Shown here piece after piece: positions 1 to 27,671 of a DNA stretch of 64,000 nt. The first letter of the stretch is position 1. Each line of letters starts with the position of its first letter. The stretch comes from Hydractinia symbiolongicarpus (taxonomy: Eukaryota; Cnidaria; Hydrozoa; Anthoathecata; Hydractiniidae). The notes below the pieces were generated by a model, which saw nothing but the letters and a program-made list of their open reading frames with translations, was not told the origin of the DNA and made no database searches. Both the position numbers and the translations under genes were made by a program. Where the stretch lies: NCBI RefSeq assembly GCF_029227915.1, contig NC_079880.1:24428501-24492500 (forward strand), in the 5' to 3' direction.

Positions 1-779
1 CACCTGCAAAGGATATTATAATTTAAGTAAAAATATAACCAATATAAATAAAAATATAATATATAATAGATGTAAGAAATATTTCTTCTACACATTGCAC
101 AAATAAGTATTTCACTTTTCAAACTGTATAACAAACAGGATCTAAGTTAACAGCAAAACAATAACATAGACAGCATGTATCCCTAAATGTAATATAATGT
201 ATATGTTTGCGTATGTCAGTATTATACAAAGCTTAAGTTCATGTTCTGTATGCAAATATTTATTAGCTCATGCAACTTTGGTTCATACATGGGTACATTT
301 AATTATTATAGCGTTTAATGAAATGCATCAATAAAAAATATATACACACCATATAATATATATATATATATATACAACACTTCTATCATTTAAAGCTGGT
401 GTTAGAAGTGCAAATGTTGCATATTTAAACTATTACACTGCATCCAATATACATTTTTAACTGGAACAAATAGCTACAACTGAAATAACGTTTTTAAGAA
501 AATATTTGCTTTTCTTTAAATTCAATAAACTAGGAAATAAATTTATTTACAAGGAAGTGATATGGAAAATATCCTACTTGGTTTGGTAGCAGCTACAGTA
601 TTTTAATTTTAAAATACATTAATTTTAAAATACAACAGGATTCTTACGTGTGTGCAAAAAATCAACCACCAATAAAATTGAAAAAAAAACTAGACTGATC
701 GTAGACTGTATGGTTGACAAAACACTCTAATATATACAATGACTAGTATGTATTATCCATCCAACAGACTTGGGCACTA
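1..779. other. AT-rich non-coding sequence
   Basis: No ORF, splice-flanked exon or RNA gene could be supported. The stretch contains a short (AT)n run near 357-373 and an imperfect direct duplication of an AT-rich motif near 600-632. It could be intergenic sequence, or an intron or UTR of a gene to the left. Confidence 0.5.
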
Positions 780-1230
780 ACCCAAGCCATGTGAAGGAAA
801 TTAAGGAGATGCCACCCTGTGTGGGCTATTGGCAGTACGGGATGAGGTACATATTTGAAAACAGTTTTCTTCTTGAGAAATAGTTTCCATATTCAGAAAC
901 CTTTTTTGTGTAAAAATGGAAATAGCTTCTCAATACAGGAACCAATCATTTCACTGGAGTTCTTTTACTACTGGAGTTCTAATCAAAATTACCCTCAAGC
1001 TGTATTTGACTGGATGTTGCATGGAGCTGTCTGCTAGAATGCAGACTCAATTTAAGTCTAGTGGAATGTAGACTCAATTTAAGTCTGCATAGCTCAAAAT
1101 GAGCATTAAATACTCCTCTTGGACTCCCCATCCAAGCCATGGCTTGTACTAGAAATAATAGACGGAGTACATCCTTAGATATTTTTGAGGCTAGCCATGT
1201 AAAATATGCACATCTATCTATCTTTATCAT
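780..1230 (+). mobile_element. Headless copy of a tRNA-derived SINE, interrupted
   Basis: The 780-825 and 1020-1225 segments match the body and tail of the SINE at 29705-30072: the block beginning ACCCAAGCCATGTG, the block around GCTCAAAATGAGCATTAAAT, and the tail ending in ATCTATCTATC. The tRNA-like head is missing, so this copy is 5'-truncated. About 190 bases between 826 and 1015 have no counterpart in the other copy and look like an insertion or a different subfamily body. Short ORFs on both strands here are explained by the repeat. Confidence 0.75.
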
Positions 1231-1572
1231 TTAAGGCTACCATAAAAAATATGATGTGTTCCCGTCCTAAAGACCCCGCAAAAAAGAGTCGGTCAGGCGT
1301 ATTTTCCCCCGGGATTTTCAAATCGGAGCAAGCAAATTCGTTACCAGGGCCAAGACAGTATAGCGACATTCCACATCGCTTGTAGCCGCCCTGTGTACTG
1401 TCAATAGCCACAGGAATGCCCTGAAGGAACTATTTTTTACCGAAATTAGTTTTTGTCAATTTTGCATAAATTAGTTCTGGCAAAAAATTTTCTTTTTGAA
1501 AAATATCTCACGAAATTTCTTGAATGAGTTGGTCGGAAGACCCGAACACAACATATTTTTGATGACTGCCTA
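1231..1572. mobile_element. MITE with TTAA-type ends
   Basis: The two ends are imperfect inverted copies of about 30 bases. The left end reads TTAAGGCTACCATAAAAAAT, followed by a GTGTTC motif; the right end is its complement, with the motif GAACACAACATATTTTTGAT. A half-copy of the same family lies at 43988-44165. The element has no coding capacity. TTAA at the left edge would suit a piggyBac-type non-autonomous element, but the right end reads CTAA, so family assignment is tentative. Confidence 0.6.
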
Positions 1573-2689
1573 ATACACCTTTATGATAATTCGAGAAAAC
1601 TAACACTCCATCACAGCTTATTTTGCTATCAGAGGAGGTAAACATCACACTTTTATAAGAGTTTATTAAGGAGAACAACACGTTTTTTCATGATAACTTT
1701 TCTTGCCACGTTTTTTAATAAAAAGTACAGTTGTAAGTAAGTTGTATCTTATTATTAACGTTTCCTGAAATTGATACGACGGAAGTTAAAAAACTGGAGA
1801 AAACACGCTTTTGTCTCTAACAAACTCTCATAAAAACATGATTTTTACCTCCTTTTTCTGATATTGTAAAACGATGGAGAGCCGTAGGAACGCAAGTACA
1901 ATTGAATTATCGTAAAAGTGTATTCAATATCAACCTATTCATTCCTGGGATTTTGTACAGAGATCTCTCCCTTCTACACAGTTAGTTTCCTTCTTCCAAC
2001 TAAGACTAAAGTCCTGCTTAATTTAGCTTTTTCTCTTTGTACAGCTGAACACTTTCCTTTGTTCAATTTTTGGGAAAAAATGTGAGCTAGCTAGCTTACA
2101 TTGCACTTCATTTTTTTCTTCTTGTTTATCATGCATTTTTTTATTTATTTATAGTAGGTAGACAGCATCTTGTTGTAGTCTTAGGCTACTATGTTGTTTA
2201 CCTAATAGTTAAGCTAGCTAAAGTATAGCTAGCTAGATAGATGTGTTGTTGTTTTTCATTGCATTCTTCTTTAGGTTCAGCATTTTATCCTCAGTGATAC
2301 GGGCTTGTTTTTTGCCTAGCTCTATAGCCAGCAGTGGATACATATAAAATCACACAGACAGGAGAGAAAACAGTCAAGGAGAGACAAACATCGACTGAAA
2401 GTAAAGTAAAGTAAAGTGAGGACAGAATACTTCGTTTTGCTTTCGATCTCGGCGCGCCGATTTGTTTTGGTTTCATGGATTCATGTTAAAATCACACGAA
2501 ATAATATTAGTCTCAAGAAGGTTTGACAACGCGCGCCAAAATCATAGAGTGTTTTTCAGTAGAACGCTCCCCCCCCCCCCCCCCCCCGCCCCCCCCTCGT
2601 TCCCAGAGCATGTTAATGTATGCGATTGGTATATTACCACTTTTTAATCTTGACATAACATGAAGATCGTGCAAAGCGGATTGCATTTG
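1573..2689. other. Non-coding, simple-sequence rich
   Basis: No gene is supported. It holds GCTAGCTA runs (2088-2235), a short AGTAA tandem (about 2400-2420) and a long cytosine tract at about 2571-2597 interrupted by one G. The cytosine tract produces a false proline-rich ORF. Confidence 0.5.
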
Positions 2690-2758
2690 CAGATGATTTT
2701 TCAGGGTGTGAGACTTTGACTAAGCTAAAATTTGATGGCAAGAAACAACATACATAGC

Positions 2759-2820
2759 AACCTCGTCCCCAAGGCATCTCGTATCTTTTCCGACCCTGGG
2801 ACGGCGATACAAACATTGGC
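2759..2820 (-). repeat. CCCTGG-ACGAGG dispersed repeat, minus orientation
   Basis: This block is an inverted match to 6333-6391. Both contain the string that reads CCGTCCCAGGGTC followed by a CCCTGG-GACGAGGTTG motif on the opposite strand. It separates a few codons of apparent coding sequence (2690-2750) from the SWIM exon downstream, so it looks inserted. The related short palindromes at 27120-27201 and 27672-27728 share the CCCTGGG-AC-AGG core. Confidence 0.6.
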
Positions 2821-2936
2821 GCGGATATGTCACATAATTATTGCGTCGTACAAAACATTTCGGCGAGGCGGCGAGTCTGTGACGAACAGGAGGAAGCTGA
2901 CAAAACAAGCAAAGCATATAGATACTTTAAAAATGA

Positions 2937-3250
2937 TTGGCTAGGACCAATAATGTACCATCCGATAAACTATGGGTATGCGTTCTGAAAGGAGACAGTA
3001 ATCGGATTATGTCAGCACACTGCACCTGCATGGCAGGAATGTCCGAGACGTGCAACCATATTGCTGCACTTTTGTTTCGAGTAGATGCTGCAGTAACATG
3101 TGGGCTGACAAATCCATCATGCACAGCTAAAGCAGCTTGTAAATGGCTACCTAACCAAAAAGAAGTCAGACCACAGAAAATGATAGATTTAGTTTTAAAC
3201 AGAGATGAAATGAAAAAATCTAAAAAGCTTCAGTTACACCAAGGGTTTCT
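2937..3250 (+). pseudogene. SWIM zinc-finger exon, mobile-element-like relic
   Basis: The frame encodes a clear SWIM-type zinc finger: C-x-C, then C-x-H, in the string AHCTCMAGMSETCNHIAALL, followed by a second Cys cluster (PSCTAKAACKWLP). In cnidarians and other invertebrates such SWIM modules are common in multicopy proteins linked to transposon-like or YqaJ-type recombinase families; that family link is knowledge, not seen here. No ATG precedes the finger in frame, so this is either an internal exon or a fragment. The ORF continues to 3329, but its last ~25 codons are antisense to the THAP-type relic and unlikely to be genuine. A repeat (2759-2820) lies just upstream. Confidence 0.6.
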
Positions 3251-3636
3251 CGATCATCAATTTTCTTGGATTTCTTTTTTGCTGGCGGTATTGGGTTTTG
3301 TTAACAGTGTTCTTCTTGAAGCATTCTGACGCATTTCATAACCCATATTTAGTGTAGGATTAGGGTTTTCCACACTTGGCACATTGTCAACAAAATGCTA
3401 CAAATACTATCACTGCTTTTTGGCTGCCACTGACTTTTATCTGGGTTAACTCTTTCTTTTATCCACTTCTGTCTTTTTTTCAAATATCTGACAGGACCAG
3501 GAAAGCAATATAATTTGAAGGGTTGCTCACAGCCACATTCTTTTTTCAGCACACCATGGTGAGCTTCACATTCACTATTCTTCCACTTTTCTAACATCCT
3601 TGAGTTGTTAGTGCATTCAACAACAGCGCAATACAC
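3245..3636 (-). pseudogene. THAP-type zinc-finger relic with frameshift
   Basis: The 3349-3636 frame encodes an N-terminal C-x4-C pair, a lysine-rich stretch with FKLYCFPGPVRYLKKRQKWI, and a W-x-P-x-S-x-S-I-C-S motif, in the order expected for a C2CH THAP DNA-binding domain. The expected His-Phe after ICS is absent. A small deletion at about 3403-3408 shifts the frame, and the family-like continuation (VENPNPTLNMGYE) runs on in another minus-strand frame to about 3245. The open frame therefore ends in non-family sequence. I read it as a broken mobile-element-derived gene. It is tail to tail with, and slightly overlapping, the SWIM relic. Confidence 0.6.
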
Positions 3637-4136
3637 CTCTTCACGGTGTCGATATTCCGCGCTATTCCGTTCCGTAGAATTTCAATCATCGCTCAATATA
3701 TCACGTGATCAAATAGCTTTGGTAGGTAAACTTTTGGTTCAAAGGGCGGTAGCAGTCAGTAGCTTTTGAAAGAACAAAATAGTTGTAAATATTTGTGATC
3801 AAAATGGATAATAAAAAACGTCCTTCTGCATCAAGCATTGTATTGTAATTGTACCCATTGTAGTTTTAATAAAAGCTGTTTAAAAATATAAGTTTGCTAT
3901 GTATTATGAAATAAATATGTCTTTCTTCTCTTGAAACCCTCTTGAAATAACGCTGGTGCTGCTTGTCTGTCCCCTCTAAACTAGAGCCCAGTTTCCTTTA
4001 TGTGCAGATGGTTGTAGATGGTTTTTAGGTTGTTGTAGATCGTTGTAGGTGGTTTAGTAAGTACGCGGTAAAAAAGTAATGCTATTGACTTGTAACTTTC
4101 CATGGAGTACATTTAGACCAATCTGATAAAAGATAA
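3637..4136. other. No gene seen; one possible short start exon
   Basis: A strong-context ATG at 3804 opens a 15-codon frame (MDNKKRPSAS...) on the plus strand that could be the first exon of an element like the neighbouring SWIM/THAP modules. No donor or partner exon could be tied to it. Otherwise featureless apart from a run of GTTGTAGAT-like short repeats near 4010-4050. Confidence 0.3.
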
Positions 4137-4500
4137 TTTTGCACAAGGCATAAAGAAATTACGCAGCTATTTTAAGGAAGAGAAAAGGTAGGAAGATTTC
4201 TTAAACTGATTCTTGCTAGGCCTTTTTTAACACGCTAGGGAGAAATTTCAGAAAATCGAACTCATCAAATTATAAGTTACACTTTGATTAACGATCAATC
4301 TGGCATATGGTTAAATCCAGGATCTACTGAAGATAGTGGTAGATATTAAGCAGCTCAACACTGTGATTTTAATACTAATTCTAAGCAGTGAACATAAAAA
4401 AATAACAAAAAAAAGTCCAAACCCAGTATATAGTTTATATAGCGTCCCATAACTTTAGTAAAAATTAAAATATTGACTTGAGATTTGGTATGATATGGTT
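4137..4500. repeat. Direct duplication, copy 1
   Basis: This copy matches 4695-5015 with small indels. Shared landmarks are TTCTTGCTAGGCCTTTTTTA, then CGATCAATCTGGCATATGGT, then GATAGTGGTAGATATTAA, then CTTGAGATTTGGTATG. No coding frame is conserved between copies. Confidence 0.85.
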
Positions 4501-4694
4501 TTAGATTGGTTTGATGAAATTAAGCCAAAGAATAGTTCTATTATCATCATACTTTCTGAGTTACAGAATTTAGCTCTTTTCAGGGACTCCAATAAGCCTT
4601 TTTTGACAGCATATTAATTTTGACTAAGATACAGGTTCAGAAAATTTTAAAAGCTATTCTAACCTCACAAATAGGTCAGATTCAACCTAAAATT

Positions 4695-5015
4695 TTACAT
4701 GAGGCATAAAAAAATTACACAGCCATTTTGAGGAAGAAAAAAGATTTCTTAAACTGATTCTTGCTAGGCCTTTTTTAACACGCTATTAAGAAATTTCAGA
4801 AAATCGAACTCAATCAAATTATAAGTTACACTTTGATAAACGATCAATCTGGCATATGGTTAAATCCAGGATCTACTGAAGATAGTGGTAGATATTAAAC
4901 AGCTCAACACTGTGATATGTTATCTCAAGGGTTTTAATACTAATTACAAAGCAGTAAACATAAAAAAATAACAAAAAAGGTCTAAACCGAGTATATTGAC
5001 TTGAGATTTGGTATG
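4695..5015. repeat. Direct duplication, copy 2
   Basis: Second copy of the segment at 4137-4500, offset by about 560 bases. It carries a small extra block (GTTATCTCAAGGG) after the CAACACTGTGAT motif and lacks about 30 bases before the CTTGAGATTTGG motif. Confidence 0.85.
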
Positions 5016-6295
5016 CCAGTGAACGAAAAATTTAGTTGCAAAGAACATCTTTTTGCTGATATATTTTTTTGATAGGATGCTCTTATGAGAATACTGAATT
5101 AATCTTCACGGTTAGCTAGTTTGGCATTTTAAATATTTTCCAAGCAGAATGATAACAATAAATATTTGCACATATCAATTAAAAATCGTTTTTTGAACAG
5201 GAACAGAATTTTGATGAGCTCTAAAAAGTGCGACTTTATGCAACTAATTTTGGTCCAAAATCCCCAAAATAATTTCCTCAAATATATAATTATTCCCCAA
5301 ACATTTTATTCTTTTAGGATAGCAATACTTTGCTTTTGGTAAAGTCGTATACCAATTTTTTCTAAACTATTAAGGCATACATTGAATCGGCTAAACAGAT
5401 CACATGTGGACTTGTCGATTTCAATTTTCAAACCAGCATAATGCTTTTGATAAACTTTTTTGATTATTCATGTTTTGAACAAAAAAACGTTTTTGTATAT
5501 CTGTGAGTGCAAAAAAATGTGAGCTTGTTGAGTAAAAAATAAAAAAGGCTGTAAGGCGTTTTATAAACATGTCATTAGAAAAAGAAAAAGCAGAATTTAT
5601 AAGTAATGGGTGGCTTTTTGGAAATGTTAAGACCACAAAATGTAAAAGCAAAAAAGACTTCTAAAGTAAATACTTTTTTTAGCCTTTTTCAAAAAATCTA
5701 ACTGCAATGAGTCCACCATATACAAATCCAGTTTCAGTTAACCATTATTTAAAGAAATTTTGTGCAAAAAATAATAAAAAAGCAACTTTGGAATTCGTAT
5801 TGGTCATACAGACACAGATATGAACTTACAGTAAATGAGAATTCTAAAGTTCAGCCAAAATGAATAAAAAATGTAAATGTTAATATAAAGTTAAATTTCT
5901 GGCTAGCTACTTTCAGTCTTGCACCTAGAATGACACGACCTTTTGAAAATTATGTAGCCGTATTTGCACCTTAGAGAACACGCAGTTTTATGGTCAGGTG
6001 GGTAAATCATTTACCAATTTCCAAGTTTCCCCTGCCTACAAGTTTTGCAACCCAGTGCTTGCTAGCCAATCAAGTCAGTAAAATACACATAACTAAAGTG
6101 CTTGAATTTCTCCAAGTAAACAGCGGCCTAAATAACATGATTGTATATTTATACATTTAGAAAACAATCAAGGGCAATATTCGAGCAGTATCTGTGACAT
6201 AAAACGCTGAGCTCGCTTAGCTCTGCAAGGTTATATATAAAACTTTGGTTAATTGACACAAATCTCATTAAATATTCACACAGAAAAACTGTGTA
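5016..6295. other. AT-rich, no gene seen
   Basis: Only short ORFs without family resemblance or codon bias occur on both strands. No RNA gene or structured repeat was recognised. Confidence 0.5.
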
Positions 6296-6332
6296 TTGGA
6301 GGGTCACGTGACGAGGCCTCCTCTATGGCCAT

Positions 6333-6391
6333 GTTTGTATCGCCGTCCCAGGGTCAGAAAAGATATAAGATTCCCTGGAGACGAGGTTGCA
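6333..6391 (+). repeat. CCCTGG-ACGAGG dispersed repeat, plus orientation
   Basis: Inverted match to 2759-2820, ending in CCCTGGAGACGAGGTTGC. It directly precedes the reverse transcriptase relic and supplies the first ~30 codons of the apparent ORF, so the ORF start at 6296 is an artefact of the repeat. Confidence 0.6.
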
Positions 6392-6399
6392 CACATGGT

Positions 6400-6890
6400 C
6401 CTTTTATTGGCTAATTATCCTAATGCTTCGAAAGGTTTTTTAATTGTCAAACCTACCTATTTCGAACAAGCAAAGCTGTTATTTGTGGATAGTAATATTA
6501 CGGTAACAGTCGAAAGAAATAAACACGTGGGTGTATTTGCGGGTGCAGATCTTGACAAAATGAACTATGTTGACGAGAAGAAATGAAAGAAATTGGTGGA
6601 ATAAATAAGTGCTTTGTCCAAGATCGAGTTAATTCATCCTCAATCTGCATATGCAGCCTACATTGATAGTTGTGTACAACATAGGTTAAATTACATCATG
6701 AGAACAACTGAGAGAATATCCGACAATTATTACTGCCGGCTTTGGTTTAATGGCTACGTATGCGATGATTTGGAACGTAAGCTGTTTTCACTCCCAGCAA
6801 AATTGAAAGGAATGGAAATTTTTATTCCTACAGAACGTTGCTTAGTGGAATATGAAAATTTTTGTTTATTTACTGCTGACATAGTAGACA
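6400..6890 (+). pseudogene. Reverse transcriptase fragment with two in-frame stops
   Basis: One continuous frame reads NYPNASKGFLIVK, an FVDSNITVTVERNKHVG strand with a glycine where many animal retroelement RTs have LGA, then LSKIELIHPQSAYAAYIDSC and LNYIMRTTE. This order (P-K-x-L-I-V-K, then the palm/thumb junction, then A-x-x-PQ-x-AYAA) is the post-catalytic part of a reverse transcriptase family common in cnidarian and other aquatic animal genomes. Stops at 6584 and near 6602 interrupt the frame, and the catalytic YxDD region is absent. I cannot fix the clade from this fragment. Confidence 0.6.
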
Positions 6891-6940
6891 AAGTTTGCAC
6901 GAAAGGTTGTTTTTGTTTTTGTTTACTCAAGTTAGTGTAA

Positions 6941-8842
6941 ACTAGTACTTATTATTTACTATATAAAACCAACTTTAAGTAAATGAAATAAATAAATAAA
7001 AAGATATGACGGTACAACCGCGCATAAACAAAAACGCGTGTTTAATACTATCAAGGGAAACATTTACTGTTGAGCATGACTTGTCGTGTCATAAAGATGG
7101 TTACATGTTAACACGATATAAACGAAATAATATTTCATGGCTGAGCTTCTTTCCGAATGTCATAACGATGTTCACCAAACCCTTCACCGTTGACTGAAGA
7201 ACGTTTTCCATCAGGTACAGTAACCGCTGATAAGTTAGATATATCTGCGCGAGGAGTTTAGATTAAGGAGCAAATGGCTTTCTTTAATGTAAGGGTTTTT
7301 AATCCAACGGCCAAGATGTAACTGAAATCCAGCTTGTCAGCAGCTCATAGATCAAAAAAAGAGGTCGTATAATAAAAGGATTTTATCTGTTCAACAAGGG
7401 GTGAGGGTGTCAAGTATTTAACTATCGTTTAGCGGAAAGACTTGCTGATAGGAGGAAGATCGATTAAATGGATACGATCGAGGTTAAATGGTCATCTAAT
7501 TAGATAGTGTCTTTTGTGTCCAAAAGGATCTAGATCACCGTGGTCGAAACAATCTTTTAGCGATGCTTATTTAAATCTGGTAACAGATGAAGCAAAATTA
7601 GCCGATAGTTCTGTTCGAGAACAAGGAAAACAACAATAACAACTCCAAAACAATACACTGTCTTCTATATTGTTAAAAATTTGGCTTTTTTGATTAATTC
7701 CCTAGCTTTGTAATCACGGCTAGGAGACCAAGACAAAAATTTTGTGCACGTCCCTTAAAGTCAATTGTGAATGTCGAATTGTTCGGCAACGAATTAGCAA
7801 ACAAAATAAAACAAAATAATGCAGCGAGTTTAAAAAGCTCTATAGTATCAAACTATCCATCCTCCGACAAACAATCTTTCGAAAATTTACATACCTGTAT
7901 ATTCTATACTTCTTTTCCAGTACTAATTCACATTTTCTAATAGCTCTGTCTTTTCCTGTCAACTGCTATTGAATTTTCACTACTGTTGACTTGCTATAAA
8001 AGGTACTTGCCGCCATAATTTCACTTGCACACCATCTTTTTATTCGCCCAACCATCATTTTACTCGTATACCATTCTTTCATAATACTTATTTTTCAAAC
8101 ATCTTGTTCTACTCTTCTTAAGCAGACAGTGGGATTTTTGACAAATTTTAGGCTTCTAATGACGTCACAGAAAACAGCTGTAAAAGTAAAAATCTATTTC
8201 AACTTTTGGTTCCTTATGTGACATAACTGCAACTCTTGCAAGATTCATTTGAGGAACACTATCAAAGGTCATGGAAAGGAGGGGTTGCTTAAAAAGTTTG
8301 TTGGAAAGCACTTGAAGTTGACACAGCTTCCAAAGCTACCGAAATACACGCGGCGTTCTCAGAAGTTTCTGGTAGCGGTCGTAGAGAATATCAGTAAAAT
8401 TTCAGCTTTAGCGATTTCCAGTCCCATTATTCTCATAAAAAGTATACCGCGTCTATTATTCCCGTCGTGGTGATAATTTTTCAAACTTAAAAATCGTTTA
8501 CGAGATGCGAGAGTATCAAAGAAGCGGGATTATAGTTTTACATGGAAATTGGATTAGGATTTTTACGAAAGAACTTTAGCAAATTTTCAGAGAGGTCACA
8601 AAATTATGATGCGTAAAAGAATTCATAAAAACACAAATCTCTTTCTATTAAGTAAAACAAATACAATTTTAGCTTGATATTCTATTTGATAAGCTACTCA
8701 AACTGCCATGCAGGAGAAATTTGGAGGACCTAGTTGGTATGGTACAAATTCGTATAAAATAATCCCGCGTGCGGAATTATTTGACGAGAGGGCGGGATTA
8801 TTTTTTCAACCCCAAAGATGGTCACCCTAAGATGGTCTACTA
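6941..8842. other. No gene seen
   Basis: Short ORFs at 7006-7197 and 8249-8473 show no recognisable family and no flanking structure. The part from 8750 to 8842 (GGCGGGATTATTTTTTCAAC) resembles transposon-derived sequence because an inverted partner (AATCCCGC) lies 50 bases upstream. Confidence 0.4.
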
Positions 8843-9408
8843 CAGGGGCGGATTTAGCTATGGTGTACCGGTGTGAACACACCAGCAAAAATTCTGCAAA
8901 AAAGATTAAGGTGTATTTTTGTGAACCTTTTGCTCTCTGATTTTTACGCCTATTATTAAAATGAACTAGAATAACGGCCGCCAGGGTCCGTTTGCGTACA
9001 AAACTGACTTTCGGGGTCGCGCTCCCCGTCGTTTGGGTTTGGTATGGTCCTGTTTTTGTGTTAATTTACCCGAATGCGGCTGTTTCATCCTGCGAAATTT
9101 TTGATGTCCTAATCACTACCGCCTTTACTATTTACACCAGTTCAACTGGTGTAAGATGTGCATTCTTCTGGGCAAAAAATATGTTGGTGTATTTCTCTGG
9201 TGTAGCCAACCGCTGGTGTAAAAAATATAATCTTTGTCAGCTAAAAAACTAAAATAACCACCTTACACCTGAGAGATGATTTTGAGCTATTTTAGCCGTT
9301 TTAGGGCGTTTAAGAGCGTTGGCTCACAACGTCCCCCAAACACCCGGTTGTAAAATTATCTTCGAGGCTTTTTTACACCAGTCCAAATAAATCCTAGATC
9401 CGCCCCTG
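8843..9408. mobile_element. 566-bp MITE with CAGGGGCGGAT ends
   Basis: The left end begins CAGGGGCGGATTTAG and the right end is its complement, CTAGATCCGCCCCTG. Inner repeats of the type GGTGTA/ACACC extend the inverted ends. The internal ORFs have no family resemblance. A CAGGGGCGGAT terminus is widespread in animal non-autonomous DNA transposons and is often attributed to hAT-like elements; I could not find a convincing 8-bp target duplication here. The element ends 270 bases before the PASK start codon. Confidence 0.7.
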
Positions 9409-9539
9409 TTACTCTTACTGAAGGCAAACATTCAAGAGGCAGAAATCTCGTTCCTAGAGCCTTTTTCGATTTCAAGAGTGCTGAAGAAAAATTAGCCGTG
9501 GAAACAAGAGTGTAAATACGGTACAACGAGTAAATAGAT

Positions 9540-9679
9540 AGCCGAACAACCAATATAAATTTCTTCATTGTAACCACGCGCGCGCGATCGTGTGAGTCGG
9601 TCTCTTTCGCTCGCTGGATTGATCAAACTAAAATCCAGGCTAAAGCCCGCTTTCTAAACGAAATGTTTAAAAATTCAAG
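9540..9679 (+). promoter_or_regulatory. Probable PASK promoter and 5' leader
   Basis: A local GC-rich patch with CGCGCGCGCGATCG lies about 100 bases before the ATG, in an otherwise AT-rich setting. No TATA box stands at a plausible distance. The transcription start cannot be fixed from sequence alone. Confidence 0.35.
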
Positions 9680-26137
<16,458 letters not shown>

Positions 26138-26376
26138 TGCCTCGGTTATATGACTACAACCATACAGTTAAGCGGTTTGCGTGTTATTGCTACACTACTA
26201 CAACGCCATAACATCCACACAAATACTGTGTCAATGTAACCGCCCCGCAAGTAATTATCCCTCAGGGTAACAAGCGTTTTTTAAATATTTTTCCGCAAGA
26301 TTGGCACGCAAGTGATATTCTTGTTGATGGGATCTATTATATAGAACGAAGATGGTAGATGATAGTTACGGTAGAT

Positions 26377-26382
26377 AATAAA
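26377..26382 (+). terminator. PASK: Candidate PASK polyadenylation signal
   Basis: The first AATAAA hexamer downstream of the PASK stop codon, 240 bases after it. A plausible cleavage signal; no transcript data to confirm. Confidence 0.5.
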
Positions 26383-26584
26383 AAAACGTTTTTTAAATAA
26401 TAGTTAATTTATATCTTATTTATTTATTTGCTATGATGCATGTCTTGAACAGTTTCACACAGCTGTTTGAGTACATTTAATTGTAACGTGAGTTAATTTT
26501 TTTCTGTTAATACCAGATTGTACGCAGTTTTTGTCGCCTATTAGAATATTTTTTTGTTTTTCAATAGTTAGTTTGTGTTGTGGG

Positions 26585-26800
26585 AATAACTACTACCAAT
26601 CATGATGAAACAACGTGCATAATTACACGTTGAGCCAATCATAATGGTGAAACAGCATGCATAATTAAACGCTGAGTCAATCATAATATTGAAACTATAT
26701 GCATAATTAAGCGTCTGGACCAATTTTGATAGTGGAACTACATGCATAATTAAGCGTCTAATCATAATAGTGGAACTACATGCATAATTAAGCGTGTAAG
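26585..26800. repeat. About 43-bp tandem repeat, 5 copies
   Basis: Five diverged units each contain a CATGCATAATTAAGCGT-like core and an AATCATAATAGTG-like core. It lies just downstream of the PASK 3' end and explains a repetitive minus-strand ORF. Confidence 0.8.
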
Positions 26801-27116
26801 CCGTTTAACGTAACTCTTCTTTTCTTATGCACGACACAGTTGGCACATAATATTTTTAATCTATGATAATTATGAAACGAAAAGTAATGCATTGTGGTAT
26901 ACAATTTATTGAAACTGGAATTAGTTTTTATTTTTTCTGTGTTTTCTTGACAATTTTGTAATTATTGTGAATACAAAACATGTAATTTATTTTTAGCAAT
27001 GATAATACATAGAAAAAAAATAATGCTTTAAAAAAACTTTTACTTGTGTTTGTGATATCGAGGCCAGAGACGAAGTAAGCCGTCAAGTAAGCGCCAGCGG
27101 CTGTGACATCAGGTAA

Positions 27117-27205
27117 TAAACCCTGGGGACAAGGATGAAAGAGGGTGCGTGAGCTTGCGCGTAAAACACTTATGTTTATTGGACAACCTTGTCACCAGGG
27201 CTTTT
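27117..27205. mobile_element. Tiny foldback element, CCCTGGG-AC-AGG ends
   Basis: Left arm CCCTGGGGACAAGGATG and right arm CAACCTTGTCACCAGGG are near-complements, about 45 bases apart. A second palindrome of the same arms, almost without a spacer, is at 27672-27728. Confidence 0.6.
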
Positions 27206-27671
27206 TGTGAAGACAAACCTTTAGATTGTCTAAGCTTCAAAAGTTACATGTGCTTTATAAGTACAACGCTTATAAGCATATTCGGGCCCAGATAGGAAAA
27301 TCTTTAAAATTGAACAAAGCATATCGTCCAGCCATGGTGAATGTTGTGTTGTGTGTTTGCTCTTATTTTATGGGTATTTTAATTAGAAACACACTTTTGA
27401 CTTAATTAACACCACTGCACTGTCTGAATTTGCCCTGTGTAATTATACCTTTAGTTTTGTTGCTGTTTTTTAAATAGTAAAAACAGAATGTTTATCCCAT
27501 AAGTCAACGTATGAGCTAAGGGCTTCATCAAGGCTGAGAATTCTATACTTTTCATAGACGTGAAATTTTGAAGATGAACGTTTGGACACAGCCGAAAATC
27601 ACTTTTGCAACCACAGCAGAATTTTTTTTGCTTGTATTAATTGTAATAATTTGTACGACGTATTTACCCCA

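Noticed and set aside
2462-2647. Proline-run ORF
   Set aside because: Created by a cytosine homopolymer.
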